Positions 1 to 9,433 of a stretch of 64,000 nt of DNA are shown here, one piece after another. The first letter of the stretch is position 1. Each line of letters opens with the position of its first letter. Both the position numbers and the translations under genes were made by a program. The notes under the pieces are model-generated. The model made no database searches and was not told the DNA's origin. It saw only the letters and a program-made list of their open reading frames with translations. Source of the stretch: Chitinophaga filiformis (lineage in GTDB: Bacteria > Bacteroidota > Bacteroidia > Chitinophagales > Chitinophagaceae); contig NZ_FNBN01000003.1 in NCBI RefSeq assembly GCF_900102545.1, forward strand, positions 797,461 to 861,460, in the 5' to 3' direction.

Positions 1-1
1 C

Positions 2-766
2 CTGCTTACAGATGATATTATCCAATCATTAAAGAAATATACAATTACCGGTCTCCAGATTACACTGGATGGTAATAAAGAAACACATAATACCGTAAGG
101 TATGTAAGTGCCACCAGGGGATCGTATGACACTATTATTGAAAATATAGTGAAGTTGTGTGAGAACGACTTTCACGTGGGGATAAGGGTGAATTATACCA
201 GCACTAATATGGATGGTTTTGAAGAGGTCTTTGACGATCTGTGCACTATCTCTAATGAGAAAAGGCATAATGCTACCATATCATTTCATAAAGTCTGGCA
301 GGTGAGCGATGACAAAGCTATGTCTGACAGGGTGCTAAGTCTGATCAGGCTGGTGAGAGATATCGGATTCGTAGCAGCAGAAGGGGCTATCCCTGATAGT
401 GTAAGACACTCCTGTTATGCTGATAAAGTAAATAACGCAACAATTAATTATAACGGTGATGTGTATAAGTGCACGGCGCGAAACTTTTCACCAGATGCTA
501 AGGAAGGTGTACTGACTGAGGATGGCAAGATCGAATGGAATTCAAAGTTCCATACTAGGATGGATATTAAATTTAAAAATAAGCCCTGCCTGGAATGCCC
601 TATTATGCCATTGTGTAATGGAGGTTGCTCACAGCATGCTATGGAGAACGCAGGGAAAGATTACTGTGTATACGATTTTGATGAGAATAAAAAGAAGGAT
701 ATAGTAGTGAAGAAACTGATGAATATCATTGATAAAAGGAATAGTAATGAATACAGCCACTATTAA
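2..766 (+). CDS. Radical SAM/SPASM peptide maturase (5' end outside window)
   Basis: The frame is open from base 2, so the gene starts upstream of the window and the N-terminal CxxxCxxC cluster motif cannot be seen. The visible part begins inside the radical SAM barrel, with a typical TGLQITLDG strand followed by a charged helix. It continues into a C-terminal SPASM domain: cysteines in SCYADKV, VYKCTARN, the cluster CLECPIMPLCNGGC, and YCVYDF. SPASM proteins bind auxiliary Fe-S clusters and usually modify ribosomal peptides through radical chemistry. The next gene overlaps its end by about 20 bases, and small Gly-Gly peptides and a C39 exporter follow, so a RiPP maturase role is likely. The exact reaction (cyclophane, thioether, epimerisation) cannot be told from this fragment. 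Confidence 0.88.
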   Translation: MLTDDIIQSLKKYTITGLQITLDGNKETHNTVRYVSATRGSYDTIIENIVKLCENDFHVGIRVNYTSTNMDGFEEVFDDLCTISNEKRHNATISFHKVWQVSDDKAMSDRVLSLIRLVRDIGFVAAEGAIPDSVRHSCYADKVNNATINYNGDVYKCTARNFSPDAKEGVLTEDGKIEWNSKFHTRMDIKFKNKPCLECPIMPLCNGGCSQHAMENAGKDYCVYDFDENKKKDIVVKKLMNIIDKRNSNEYSHY

Positions 767-1589
767 TATAGCGAGTGAGGACTTTTTCTCTAACATATAT
801 TCCAGGGAAATCCTGGCAAAGGTGGCGTGCGGAGAAGAATTATCAGGATATAATTACTATGAATCAGTTTTTCAAAATGCTTTAAACCTTGCCAAAAGTA
901 AGCAGTTAGAAGAGAGTATCCGTGTTTTTGAAGAGGGAGAGAAGCGGCTTGCAAATGAAAAGAAAGGATCAGATCTGAACGCTGTTCTGTCTGACTGTTT
1001 GTACCCTAAGAAAGCTTATCTATACTATAAGTTAAAACGTATGTCGCTTGCCCGGCTGCTGACTTATAAGTCAATAATTACAAATCAGGGGCTGAAGATA
1101 TCCAGGGGATTTGGTTTCCTTGTGTTTATCCAGATTCAACAATACCATAACCTTGCCAGGATATTTTTTGCTGAATCAAAGCCTAAAGATGGCATTCAGT
1201 TGAGCTACCGGCTGATATGGTTTCTTCTAACCAAAGAATCGGCTGGCGTGAAATACCTGGATAAAATAGAGCATCCTGTACAGGAAGAAGAGTCGCAGTT
1301 GAGGTGTGCTATGACTTACCAGGTGCTGTTTGAATTATTACGTGTGCTGGCGAAAATGAAGAATGATGTAGCCCTTTATGTGAAATCGCTGATAGTTTTC
1401 CTGAAAGAGCTCATTCAGCAATTTACTGCAAGCAACGACATGGAGCATACGCTGCGGAATTTTTTAATTGTATTCTCCGGCATAGACCTTCAGGACCGGA
1501 GCCGCTATATTAATGCTGCCAATCATTTTTTACAAACGTCAAAAGACATGTTCCCTAATACTGAAAAGGTGATTAAATTATTCTATTGA
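747..1589 (+). CDS. Helical accessory protein of the RiPP locus (TPR-like, unknown function)
   Basis: I do not recognise the family. The ATG at 747 is preferred over a TTG at 729 because an AAAAGGA stretch lies 8 bases upstream. It overlaps the end of the radical SAM gene, which implies translational coupling. The roughly 280-residue product has no signal peptide or membrane segment. It is rich in amphipathic helices of the kind seen in tetratricopeptide arrays, for example ALNLAKSKQLEESIRVFEEG and KAYLYYKLKRMSLARLLTYK. A scaffold or substrate-binding partner for the maturase is an inference from position only. Confidence 0.7.
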   Translation: MNTATINIASEDFFSNIYSREILAKVACGEELSGYNYYESVFQNALNLAKSKQLEESIRVFEEGEKRLANEKKGSDLNAVLSDCLYPKKAYLYYKLKRMSLARLLTYKSIITNQGLKISRGFGFLVFIQIQQYHNLARIFFAESKPKDGIQLSYRLIWFLLTKESAGVKYLDKIEHPVQEEESQLRCAMTYQVLFELLRVLAKMKNDVALYVKSLIVFLKELIQQFTASNDMEHTLRNFLIVFSGIDLQDRSRYINAANHFLQTSKDMFPNTEKVIKLFY

Positions 1590-1624
1590 TTGGGAGTAGT
1601 ATTTAACCCAGTAAATCTGTTAAA

Positions 1625-1828
1625 ATGAAGAAGCTAAAAGATTTATTTAGTAGAAATACCAAACCTGGATTGGAGCAGTGCACGGCTTTCGAGATAAAGA
1701 AAGAAGAGTCGGATGCATTGTATGGAGGGTTTAAAGAATATAAGCCTCCTATTTATGAACAGGATGATGCCGCTAATCAGTCATTCAAAACTACCGATTT
1801 GTTAATTGATATTAATCAAACTAAATAA
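1625..1828 (+). CDS. Candidate RiPP precursor with Gly-Gly leader (67 aa)
   Basis: This small ORF sits 35 bases after the accessory gene. It starts MKKLKDLF, like many Bacteroidota Gly-Gly leaders, and carries ESDALYGG at residues 28-35, with a hydrophobic residue at -4, as C39 peptidases prefer. Cleavage after Gly35 would free a 32-residue core, beginning FKEYKPPIYEQDD and ending LLIDINQTK. The core has aromatic residues (F36, Y39, Y44, F54) that a radical SAM enzyme could crosslink, and S53, T56, T57 and T66, which a LanB could dehydrate. It has no cysteine; the only Cys is C19 in the leader. The precursor role is inferred from context and the Gly-Gly motif. Confidence 0.72.
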   Translation: MKKLKDLFSRNTKPGLEQCTAFEIKKEESDALYGGFKEYKPPIYEQDDAANQSFKTTDLLIDINQTK

Positions 1829-1834
1829 CGTGTC

Positions 1835-2050
1835 ATGTCACAGAAGAAAAAAAACAAAAAAGACAAACCCAAAGACAAGAAAGGCAATATCGTGGATATT
1901 GATAAACTGAAGTCATTTGGAATTATTAAAGGCAAAGGTGAGGGTGAAGGTGATGGCGATATAGAGGAGATCGATGGCGGTGATATTTCGGGTGGAAAGA
2001 ATGATGATGATACTACTGTCGATACACACTGGCCTACCACAGGGGAGTAA
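1835..2050 (+). CDS. Second candidate RiPP precursor, Lys-rich N-terminus and Thr-rich tail (71 aa)
   Basis: The ORF starts 7 bases after the 67-residue peptide gene. The first 16 residues are almost all Lys, Asp or polar. A middle part alternates Gly with Glu/Asp (GKGEGEGDGD), followed by Gly-Gly pairs at residues 48-49 and 53-54. Cleavage after Gly54 would leave a 17-residue tail, KNDDDTTVDTHWPTTGE, with five threonines and no cysteine. The tail resembles the end of the 49-residue peptide encoded at 10293. It may be a LanB substrate, or only a small acidic accessory protein. It lies immediately ahead of the exporter gene. Confidence 0.6.
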   Translation: MSQKKKNKKDKPKDKKGNIVDIDKLKSFGIIKGKGEGEGDGDIEEIDGGDISGGKNDDDTTVDTHWPTTGE

Positions 2051-2092
2051 TAAATGGCTGAATACGGCAACTGATTTTTAAACTCCAATGCA

Positions 2093-4393
2093 ATGGCTTT
2101 ATTTAGTAAAAAATACAAGTTTTATAAACAGTTGGACTACATGGATTGTGGTCCAACCTGTTTACGTATGATTGCTGCCTATTATGGGGAAGAGTATTCA
2201 CTGGATTACCTGAGGGCGAATTCATATATCACTAAGAATGGTGTTAGCTTATTGGGATTAAGTGAGGCTGCAGAGAAAATAGGGTTCAAAACGCTGTCGG
2301 CGAAATTGACCTACGAGCAGCTTACACAACAAATCCCTCTTCCGTGCGTATTGCATTGGAACCAGGAACATTATGTAGTGTTATATGGAGTGGAGAAGAA
2401 GAATCTTTTCCGTCCGGTGGAACGGTTAGTGATTGCAGATCCCGGCCATAACCTGGTAAGGGTGGAAAGGGATGTGTTTGAAAAGTGCTGGGTTAGTTCG
2501 GCCGACAAGAAGGGAATTGCTTTGCTGATAGAACCTACTCCTGAATTCTATCGAATGGGAGAGGAGGCGCCAACTGTGAAGAGCGGATTCGGTTTCCTTG
2601 TGGGGTATCTGAGGCCCTATAAGCGATATTTTGTTCAGTTGATCCTGGGAATGCTGCTCGCGAGTCTTATTAGTATGTGTTTCCCGTTCCTTACGCAAAG
2701 CCTGGTTGATTTTGGGGTAAGTCGTAAGAATATGAACTTTATATATCTGATCCTGCTTTCCCAGTTACTGCTTTTCCTTGGTGGGATAGCGGTTGATCTT
2801 ATCAGGAACTGGATACTGTTGCATATAAGTACGCGTATTAGTATCAGTATTATCTCCAATTTTTTGATCAAGCTGATGAAACTGCCCATCAACTTTTTTG
2901 AATCAAAGAATGTGGGCGATATTACGCAGCGTATCAATGATCATAAGAGAATTGAGTCTTTCCTGACAGGATCAACACTCAGTACATTGTTTTCTATCAT
3001 TAACCTCTTTGTTTTCTCATTTGTACTATCCATTTATAATACAAAATTATTGGTGGTCTTTGCACTTGGTAGTGCGCTATCCATCTTTTGGATTTCTATC
3101 TTTCTGAAAAGAAGGAAGAATATTGACTATAATCGTTTTCAAAGAGCCAGGGAAAATCAGAACAGCTTGTTTGAGATTATCACCGGCATGCAGGAAATTA
3201 AGCTTTATAATAGCCAGAAAGCAAGGAGGTGGGAGTGGGAGCGTATTCAGGCTAAATTATTCAAGGTCAATATTAAAAGCCTGGCATTGGAGCAATACCA
3301 GGGGATAGGCGCCTCGTTCTTTACCCAGCTTAAAAATATTGTGATAAGCTATCTGGCGGCTAAACTGGTGATCGAACAACAGATCACCCTCGGTGTAATG
3401 CTCAGTATTTCTTACATCGTGGGGCAGATGAACAGCCCCCTGGACCAGATTATTTTATTTATAAAGAACGTCCAGGATGCAAAGATAAGTCTTGACAGGC
3501 TTAACGAAATCCACAGCAAACCTGAAGAAGAGACAAGCGAAGATCTTATCGGGTATAACGAGAATAAGTGGCCAAGGGAACCTGAAAATAGTTCAGATGC
3601 TTTGTATTTAAGCCATGAGCTGTTTACCAAAAGCATCCGGAGAAACACCGGCGATGGCATTACTATTTCTAATCTTTCTTTTAGATATGGATCGCCTAAA
3701 AGTCCGCTTGTGCTGAAGAATATCAGCATGCATATTCCCAAGGGAAAAGTGACTGCCATAGTGGGCGCCAGCGGAAGTGGGAAAACCACTTTACTGAAAT
3801 TATTATTGAAGTTTTATCCGCCTGCTGAAGGGCAGATCTTAGTAGATGAAGTGAATCTACAGGATATATCTGCTCAGTTGTGGCGTAATAACGTTGGAAC
3901 TGTAATGCAGGATGGGTTTGTTTTTTCCGACTCCATCGCAAGGAATATTGCTGTGGACGGAGAAAGAATTAATGAGGAAAGATTATACGAAGCAGTTAGG
4001 ATTGCCAATATGCATGAGTTTATTGCGAAACTGCCTTTGGGATTCACTACGCGGATCGGCAATTCCGGATCTGGTTTAAGTGGTGGCCAGAAGCAGCGTT
4101 TATTCATAGCCCGGGCTGTATATAAAGATGCAAAGTATTTGTTCTTTGATGAAGCTACCAGTGCACTTGATGCAAATAATGAGAAAGTGATCATGGAAAA
4201 CCTGAACCAGTTTTATAAAGGAAGAACGGTCGTGGTAATAGCGCATAGGTTAAGTACGGTGAAAAATGCTGATCAGATCATTGTGATGAAAGATGGAGAG
4301 ATTGTGGAAGAAGGGCATCATAGTGAATTGACAAAAAGCAGAGGGTATTATTTTGAGTTAGTTAAGAATCAATTAGAATTAGGTGCAGCATAA
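2093..4393 (+). CDS. Bacteriocin-type ABC exporter with N-terminal C39 peptidase
   Basis: This is a complete 766-residue peptidase-containing ABC transporter. The C39 domain (about 1-150) has the catalytic Cys in MDCGPTCL (C19), His in EHYVVLYG (H93) and Asp in IADPGH (D116). A six-helix membrane domain spans about 165-450. The C-terminal ATPase has Walker A GASGSGKTT, signature LSGGQKQR, Walker B YLFFDEATSALD and the H-loop IAHRLST. Such proteins cleave Gly-Gly leaders while exporting peptides across the inner membrane. Both small upstream peptides have Gly-Gly sites and are the obvious substrates. It is spaced 12 bases from the HlyD gene and probably co-transcribed. Confidence 0.96.
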   Translation: MALFSKKYKFYKQLDYMDCGPTCLRMIAAYYGEEYSLDYLRANSYITKNGVSLLGLSEAAEKIGFKTLSAKLTYEQLTQQIPLPCVLHWNQEHYVVLYGVEKKNLFRPVERLVIADPGHNLVRVERDVFEKCWVSSADKKGIALLIEPTPEFYRMGEEAPTVKSGFGFLVGYLRPYKRYFVQLILGMLLASLISMCFPFLTQSLVDFGVSRKNMNFIYLILLSQLLLFLGGIAVDLIRNWILLHISTRISISIISNFLIKLMKLPINFFESKNVGDITQRINDHKRIESFLTGSTLSTLFSIINLFVFSFVLSIYNTKLLVVFALGSALSIFWISIFLKRRKNIDYNRFQRARENQNSLFEIITGMQEIKLYNSQKARRWEWERIQAKLFKVNIKSLALEQYQGIGASFFTQLKNIVISYLAAKLVIEQQITLGVMLSISYIVGQMNSPLDQIILFIKNVQDAKISLDRLNEIHSKPEEETSEDLIGYNENKWPREPENSSDALYLSHELFTKSIRRNTGDGITISNLSFRYGSPKSPLVLKNISMHIPKGKVTAIVGASGSGKTTLLKLLLKFYPPAEGQILVDEVNLQDISAQLWRNNVGTVMQDGFVFSDSIARNIAVDGERINEERLYEAVRIANMHEFIAKLPLGFTTRIGNSGSGLSGGQKQRLFIARAVYKDAKYLFFDEATSALDANNEKVIMENLNQFYKGRTVVVIAHRLSTVKNADQIIVMKDGEIVEEGHHSELTKSRGYYFELVKNQLELGAA

Positions 4394-4405
4394 AAAAGTA
4401 AAAGT

Positions 4406-5137
4406 ATGCCAGAGAATAACCAATCTTTAGAAATCAGGAGTAATGAAATGGAAGAGGTAGTTGGGAATATCCCCACCTGGATCGTCCGTTGGGGGATCAC
4501 TGTTTTATTTGCAGTGGGCATATTGGGTTTAATGATTGCTAACCTGATTCGTTTCCCGGATATACTTCATGGAACGGTGCTGATGCAGAGTGAAAACCAA
4601 CCTGGGAAAGTCACTATAAGAAGGACGGATGAAAATTCCAATTTCAGGTTTAACTACCTTGTAAAAAATGGAGATCAGGTTGCTCCCGGTGATACATTGC
4701 TGACACGTTACGATCCAAAGGAAGGGAAAAATTATTATACCATTACTCCAATGGCAGGTAAAATTTATATCACTAAGGGGATAGATGAAAAGAATACATT
4801 GGATCAGATTATATGGGTAGTACCTAAATCGTCCAAGGCTGAAATAAAGGTGAAGTACAACAGCAAGCGTGCCGGTAACGTAAAAGTAGGGCAATCTGTT
4901 AAAATTGAACTGGCAGACTTCCCAAGTAATGAATATGGATTTTTGGAGGGAACTGTTTCTTCCATTCTTCCTGTACAGATGGATGGCGAGCACCTTGCTT
5001 ATGTTGAGCTGAAGCAGCAGAAGATCATCACCTCTGAAAAAAAGGAGATACCCATATTACCGGTGATGGAAGGAAGTGCTGAGATAGTGTTAAGTGACAG
5101 AAGTATTTTTCAGAGAATTTTTGGAAGTATATTTTAA
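4406..5137 (+). CDS. Short HlyD-family adaptor for peptide export
   Basis: The 243-residue protein has a cytoplasmic N-terminus, one membrane segment at about 28-48 (WGITVLFAVGILGLMIANLI) and a periplasmic part. That part has biotinyl-lipoyl-like halves (LVKNGDQVAPGDTLL and the strand starting YYTITPMAGKIY) and a C-terminal beta-barrel (VKVGQSVKIELADFP). The long coiled-coil hairpin of typical HlyD proteins is missing, so it is shorter than the usual 400 residues. This form is common beside Bacteroidota C39 exporters. It should bridge the ABC exporter to an outer-membrane channel, but no TolC-like gene is seen here. Confidence 0.88.
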   Translation: MPENNQSLEIRSNEMEEVVGNIPTWIVRWGITVLFAVGILGLMIANLIRFPDILHGTVLMQSENQPGKVTIRRTDENSNFRFNYLVKNGDQVAPGDTLLTRYDPKEGKNYYTITPMAGKIYITKGIDEKNTLDQIIWVVPKSSKAEIKVKYNSKRAGNVKVGQSVKIELADFPSNEYGFLEGTVSSILPVQMDGEHLAYVELKQQKIITSEKKEIPILPVMEGSAEIVLSDRSIFQRIFGSIF

Positions 5138-5156
5138 TTGATCCGCGTAGAACCTG

Positions 5157-5187
5157 TTTGAGGAATTGTAATTTTTGCATATATTGT
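5157..5187 (+). promoter_or_regulatory. Probable Bacteroidota-type promoter of the lanB operon
   Basis: TTTG at 5157-5160 is followed after 19 bases by TATATTGT (5180-5187), close to the Bacteroidota -33 TTTG / -7 TAnnTTTG pattern. It lies in the 107-base gap between the HlyD gene and lanB. This suggests that dehydratase and regulators can be transcribed apart from the maturase/export genes. Confidence 0.4.
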
Positions 5188-5244
5188 TTTTGGTAGCCCA
5201 TTTCTACGTATACATTATCTGCAATCCAGTACTTAACGAATAAT

Positions 5245-8200
5245 ATGCAGGACGGATCCTTTAAAGACTATGGTAAGGTTGTTATAAGAACGCCCCTATA
5301 CTCTTATGCTTGTTTATTTGATCAGCAGAATAAAACACTCGATCTTGACAAGGTTGTTTTTAGCATGCTGGGAGACCCTGTATTTGTTGAAGGCCTTTAC
5401 TGGAGTTCTCCGCAACTTTATGAAACGGTACTGGAATTTAAAAACGGAAATCTCGATACTTCGAAGCACCATAAACTGATGCATACTTTAAAAAAGTATG
5501 CTATTCGTGCAAGTACACGGTCCACTCCTTATGGCATTTATGCAGGATGCACTTTAGTTGATATAGATGGTTGTGGAGAGCGGGCTGATAAGATCAGTGA
5601 ACGGAAGGTACGCATTGACATGGGCTTATTGCAGCAGATCATAAAAAAGGTAGAGAAACATCCTGCCTTATGGGTTCATCTGCGGTACCAGGTAAATGAC
5701 TCTTTATATCATATCGCAGGACAATACCGTTTTATAGAGACCATCGTTGAGGATGGTAAATATCAGCATCAAATCAGTTCTATTGATCACACAGACTTGC
5801 TGGAAAGGATTATTGCACTGATACGTCAGCATAAAGCTGTTACTATTGCCCATATGTATGCTGCACTTGGCGAGGATAACACTTATGAAGAGTTTGAGGC
5901 ATTTGCAGGAGAGTTGGTAGAAACGCAGTTCCTGGTGAGTGAATTACAGTTGGGATTGACTATTGGAAATGAGTTGGAACGTATCCATAGCGTGCTGGAA
6001 AGATTAATGAAACTGCCTGTTGCAGCAGTAGCGCCCTTTCTTAATTTGTTTGAAGAAATCCAGCAAGTACTGAGGAAATTTGAAGACCTCCCTCTTGGCG
6101 TTTTGCCGGTCGATGATATAGGTCATTTGGAAACGATACTTAAGGGCCTGGATATTGAGGTGACGCAACGTCATATTTTTCATGCTGACCTGAAGCAACC
6201 AGCACCTGCCCGATTTGTGTTCCCCAGGTCGGACCTAAAGGAAATGGGGAAAGCAATTGCCATATTAAGTAAACTGTCTCATACCGTATCTCCGGTGGAA
6301 GTGCAGGTAGACCGGTTTAAGAAGAGGTTTACTGAAAAATATGAAACCCAGGAGGTTTCATTGGCGGAGGTATTGGATCCCGAGTTTGGTATTGGATTTC
6401 CAGCTACTGACAATATTGGTAATGTGGCGCACAACTCATTAGCGGAAAAAATGAATTTGCCTGCTAAAAAAAAAGTAGGCAGAAAAACCAGTGAATGTAA
6501 TGCCTGGCTGCAGGATAGAATAGAATCCTGGGATAGGAGTACCTTGAGAAAGGGAATCCAACTCCAGGACAAAGATTTTGAGAAGCTGGAGGATAAATCA
6601 GACCAGCTTGCCAATTATTTTACTGTAATGGGCGCCTGTCTTCCTTCGGGAGATATGTTGTTGCAGCATATTGGGGGCGCACATGCCAATATATTATTAG
6701 GCAGGTTTGCGCATCTGGAAGAGGAAATGAATGCTTTTTGCAGGGAACTTGCCGACGATGAGATGAAAGCAAATAAACACATCGCTTTTGCTGAGATCAT
6801 ACATATTCCTGAAGGCAGGGTAAGTAATATTGCAAGAAGGGAACGGTTTTACGACTATGAAATTCCTTTCCTGGGAGCCAGTGCATTGGCTGGTGAAGGG
6901 CAATTGACCATTGAGGATATGATGGTTTCTATTCAACGGGACGAGATTATTCTCCGCTCACGCAAATGGAATAAACGTGTCATTCCAAGGCTATCAAATG
7001 CTCATAATTACGCAAACAGTTCTATTGCGGTATATAAATTCTTAGCGTCACTGCAGCATCAGGGAAAGTCGGGTTTTGAAATTAATTGGGGATCCCTGGC
7101 GCAGTATAAGCGGTTTTTACCACGTATCAGTTACAAGCATTTCATCTTACATCGTGCTACCTGGTTTCTGCGGGAATCTGACATGCAGGATATTATGCAG
7201 GCTGATGATCAGCTGGCAGCACTCAGACTTTTTTTATCCAGGTGGGAAGTGGCAAAATTGGTATGTTTCTGCGAAGGTGATAATGAACTATTCATTGACA
7301 CAGAGAATGAGACTTATTTGCAGGTGCTGCTAAAAGAGATGAAGGGATGTAGTACGGTAAAACTGGTGGAATGGTTATGGGATAACAATATGCCTGATGA
7401 AGGCAAGAACAGAGAGCCATTTGTGCAGCAGTTTATTCTTCCCTTAGCTAAGCAGAAGCCAGTGAAGATACATTCAATTGCAAAGGAAGAGGAGGGGAAA
7501 ACTCAGCGTGTTTTTGAGCCTGGTAGCGAGTGGGTATATTTCAAAATATTCTGTGGTGCAAAAGCGTCAGATACCATCCTGTTAAAGGTGGTAAAGCCTG
7601 TTATCGATTTTCTCGTGAAGAAGAAAATGATCGATCGGGCCTTCTTCATTCGCTATACAGATCCGCATTACCACATCAGGTTCCGGTTGCATTTAGTCGA
7701 TAACGGAGTGGGGGAGCAGTATGCTGCAGTCACAAAGTATATTTATGATATATTGCATCCATATTTGGAGGATAAGCTGGTTTGGAAGGTACAGCAGGAT
7801 ACCTACCAGAGGGAAATTGAACGTTACGGCGATGAGTATATGTTACTAACAGAAGAGATATTTTTTCATGACAGCCTTTCATTGCTTGCCTGTCTGGAAG
7901 AGGAAGACTTTGAAGATGATGAGCAGATAAGATTTTTGACTTCCGTTAAAAATATGGATAACTGGCTATCTTTGTATGGACTGTCATTGGAGGAAAGAAT
8001 TGCTTTCTGTACGGAGATGTCTGATGCTTTCGCCCGTGAATTTGGACGTGATATAAAGCGGCAGGTAAATGCGCAATACCAGGAATGGAGAAGGCCGGTT
8101 GCAGATTTTTTGAATAGCGAGCGATTTAATTACATCTTTGCCGAAAGGACCGTTAAGTTAGCGTGTATGGGATTGCCTTTAGACAATATTTCAAGCTACA

Positions 8201-8319
8201 TACACATGAGCATGAACAGGTGGTTTACTACAGAACAGCGTTTTATGGAATATATGGCATATTCCTTTTGTGGAAAGTATTATAATCAAATAGTGCATCA
8301 GAAAAATGGAGCGAAGTAA
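5245..8319 (+). CDS. Full-length LanB-type lantibiotic dehydratase
   Basis: The 1024-residue protein carries both halves of a class I lanthipeptide dehydratase. The N-terminal glutamylation domain has the RASTRSTPYGIYAG motif at 88-100, matching the conserved R-x-S-T-R-x-T-P-F/Y-G block of NisB. The central part keeps FLPRISYKHFILHRATWFL. The C-terminal elimination domain (about 760-1015, thiopeptide-type biosynthesis family) has WVYFKIFCGAK and FFIRYTDPHYHIRFRL near residue 798. LanB uses glutamyl-tRNA to activate Ser/Thr and then eliminates glutamate to give dehydroamino acids. No LanC cyclase gene is visible nearby. The last 14 bases overlap the histidine kinase gene. Confidence 0.94.
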   Translation: MQDGSFKDYGKVVIRTPLYSYACLFDQQNKTLDLDKVVFSMLGDPVFVEGLYWSSPQLYETVLEFKNGNLDTSKHHKLMHTLKKYAIRASTRSTPYGIYAGCTLVDIDGCGERADKISERKVRIDMGLLQQIIKKVEKHPALWVHLRYQVNDSLYHIAGQYRFIETIVEDGKYQHQISSIDHTDLLERIIALIRQHKAVTIAHMYAALGEDNTYEEFEAFAGELVETQFLVSELQLGLTIGNELERIHSVLERLMKLPVAAVAPFLNLFEEIQQVLRKFEDLPLGVLPVDDIGHLETILKGLDIEVTQRHIFHADLKQPAPARFVFPRSDLKEMGKAIAILSKLSHTVSPVEVQVDRFKKRFTEKYETQEVSLAEVLDPEFGIGFPATDNIGNVAHNSLAEKMNLPAKKKVGRKTSECNAWLQDRIESWDRSTLRKGIQLQDKDFEKLEDKSDQLANYFTVMGACLPSGDMLLQHIGGAHANILLGRFAHLEEEMNAFCRELADDEMKANKHIAFAEIIHIPEGRVSNIARRERFYDYEIPFLGASALAGEGQLTIEDMMVSIQRDEIILRSRKWNKRVIPRLSNAHNYANSSIAVYKFLASLQHQGKSGFEINWGSLAQYKRFLPRISYKHFILHRATWFLRESDMQDIMQADDQLAALRLFLSRWEVAKLVCFCEGDNELFIDTENETYLQVLLKEMKGCSTVKLVEWLWDNNMPDEGKNREPFVQQFILPLAKQKPVKIHSIAKEEEGKTQRVFEPGSEWVYFKIFCGAKASDTILLKVVKPVIDFLVKKKMIDRAFFIRYTDPHYHIRFRLHLVDNGVGEQYAAVTKYIYDILHPYLEDKLVWKVQQDTYQREIERYGDEYMLLTEEIFFHDSLSLLACLEEEDFEDDEQIRFLTSVKNMDNWLSLYGLSLEERIAFCTEMSDAFAREFGRDIKRQVNAQYQEWRRPVADFLNSERFNYIFAERTVKLACMGLPLDNISSYIHMSMNRWFTTEQRFMEYMAYSFCGKYYNQIVHQKNGAK

Positions 8320-9409
8320 CGAGTTTTCTATATATCCTAATGAGTCAGCGAAGCGGTTGTTGCATATTTTGTACTGGGTGATGATGTTGTTTTTTATCAT
8401 GGCAATCACATCATACTCTTTCAAGGCCAGTGTCTTTAATACTAAAAGCGCACTCTTTTCGACTGGCGTATTGTTCAATACTATCCTGATTCACTACTTT
8501 GTATGTTATTTTGGTTTTCAGCATATAAGGAAAAGAAGGTGGGTCTTAATGATACTGGATATCCTGGCCATTTACTTAGTATCATTATTGATAACAACCA
8601 GTTCTTTGAACCTGTTAAAGTATCTGTTTCCTGAAGACGCAGTTATTACCAGGTTATACCAGAATTTTGCGGTGAATAGTTTCAGGAAGGCTTTTAATGG
8701 GGAGCTGCTCCTTTGGATACTATCCTTAATAATATGGTTTAATACCTTCGGGATCATTATAAAAATAGGTAAAGATTTCCATGAAAGTTCCCTTGAAAAG
8801 CTAGCTATTGCCCAGGAAAAGAATTCCATGGAAATAAGCTTTCTGCGGGCACAGATACAGCCACATTTCTTATTCAATACACTAAACAGCATATATGGGC
8901 TGATCATTCATAACGAGGAAGCGAGCAAAGTGGTTATTCAATTGTCCAATTTACTACGCTTTTCTTTATATGATAGTGCAAAAGAACACATTACGCTTAA
9001 AGAGGAAATAGAATTTTTGACTAATTACCTGCTTCTTGAAAAAATGCGGTACAAGGAAAGTCGGGTGCAGATAGAGTATGATTTTGAACAGGTTGAAAAC
9101 AAAGAAAAAATTATTAAACCCCTAATTTTAATTAACTTTATCGAGAACGCCTTTAAACATGGGATAAATGCTACTATCAGGAGCGCATGGATTAAATTGT
9201 CTATGACAGAGAAAGATGGCATTTTGACTTTCCATTCTGCAAATAATAAACCCGTTGCAGCCACAGGCAAAAGGAATAATGAATCAACAGGTGGTCTTGG
9301 TCTTAAAAATGTAAGACGCAGGCTTGAGTTGGAATATCAAACGCGCTACAGTCTGGACATAAAAGAAACAGACGACGTTTATGAAGTGGCGCTGATATTA
9401 AAACTATAA
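8306..9409 (+). CDS. LytS/YehU-type sensor histidine kinase of the RiPP locus
   Basis: The 367-residue kinase starts inside the lanB stop region (14-base overlap), so the two are translationally coupled. The N-terminal 160 residues hold four predicted membrane helices with short loops and no recognisable extracellular sensor domain. A short coiled coil leads to the His_kinase motif AQIQPHFLFNTLNSIYGLI, followed by an HATPase region with IENAFKHGI and a GGLGLKNVRRRL glycine box. The layout fits membrane-intrinsic sensing, perhaps of envelope state or of the exported peptide. The partner is the adjacent LytTR regulator. Confidence 0.93.
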   Translation: MERSNEFSIYPNESAKRLLHILYWVMMLFFIMAITSYSFKASVFNTKSALFSTGVLFNTILIHYFVCYFGFQHIRKRRWVLMILDILAIYLVSLLITTSSLNLLKYLFPEDAVITRLYQNFAVNSFRKAFNGELLLWILSLIIWFNTFGIIIKIGKDFHESSLEKLAIAQEKNSMEISFLRAQIQPHFLFNTLNSIYGLIIHNEEASKVVIQLSNLLRFSLYDSAKEHITLKEEIEFLTNYLLLEKMRYKESRVQIEYDFEQVENKEKIIKPLILINFIENAFKHGINATIRSAWIKLSMTEKDGILTFHSANNKPVAATGKRNNESTGGLGLKNVRRRLELEYQTRYSLDIKETDDVYEVALILKL

Positions 9410-9433
9410 CCTATACCCTAACCCAATTTTACA

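Noticed and set aside
1816..2118. A 100-codon frame on the - strand, rich in Ser, Pro and Phe
   Set aside because: It is the antisense of the Lys/Gly/Glu-rich precursor candidate; the composition is the mirror of that coding sequence.
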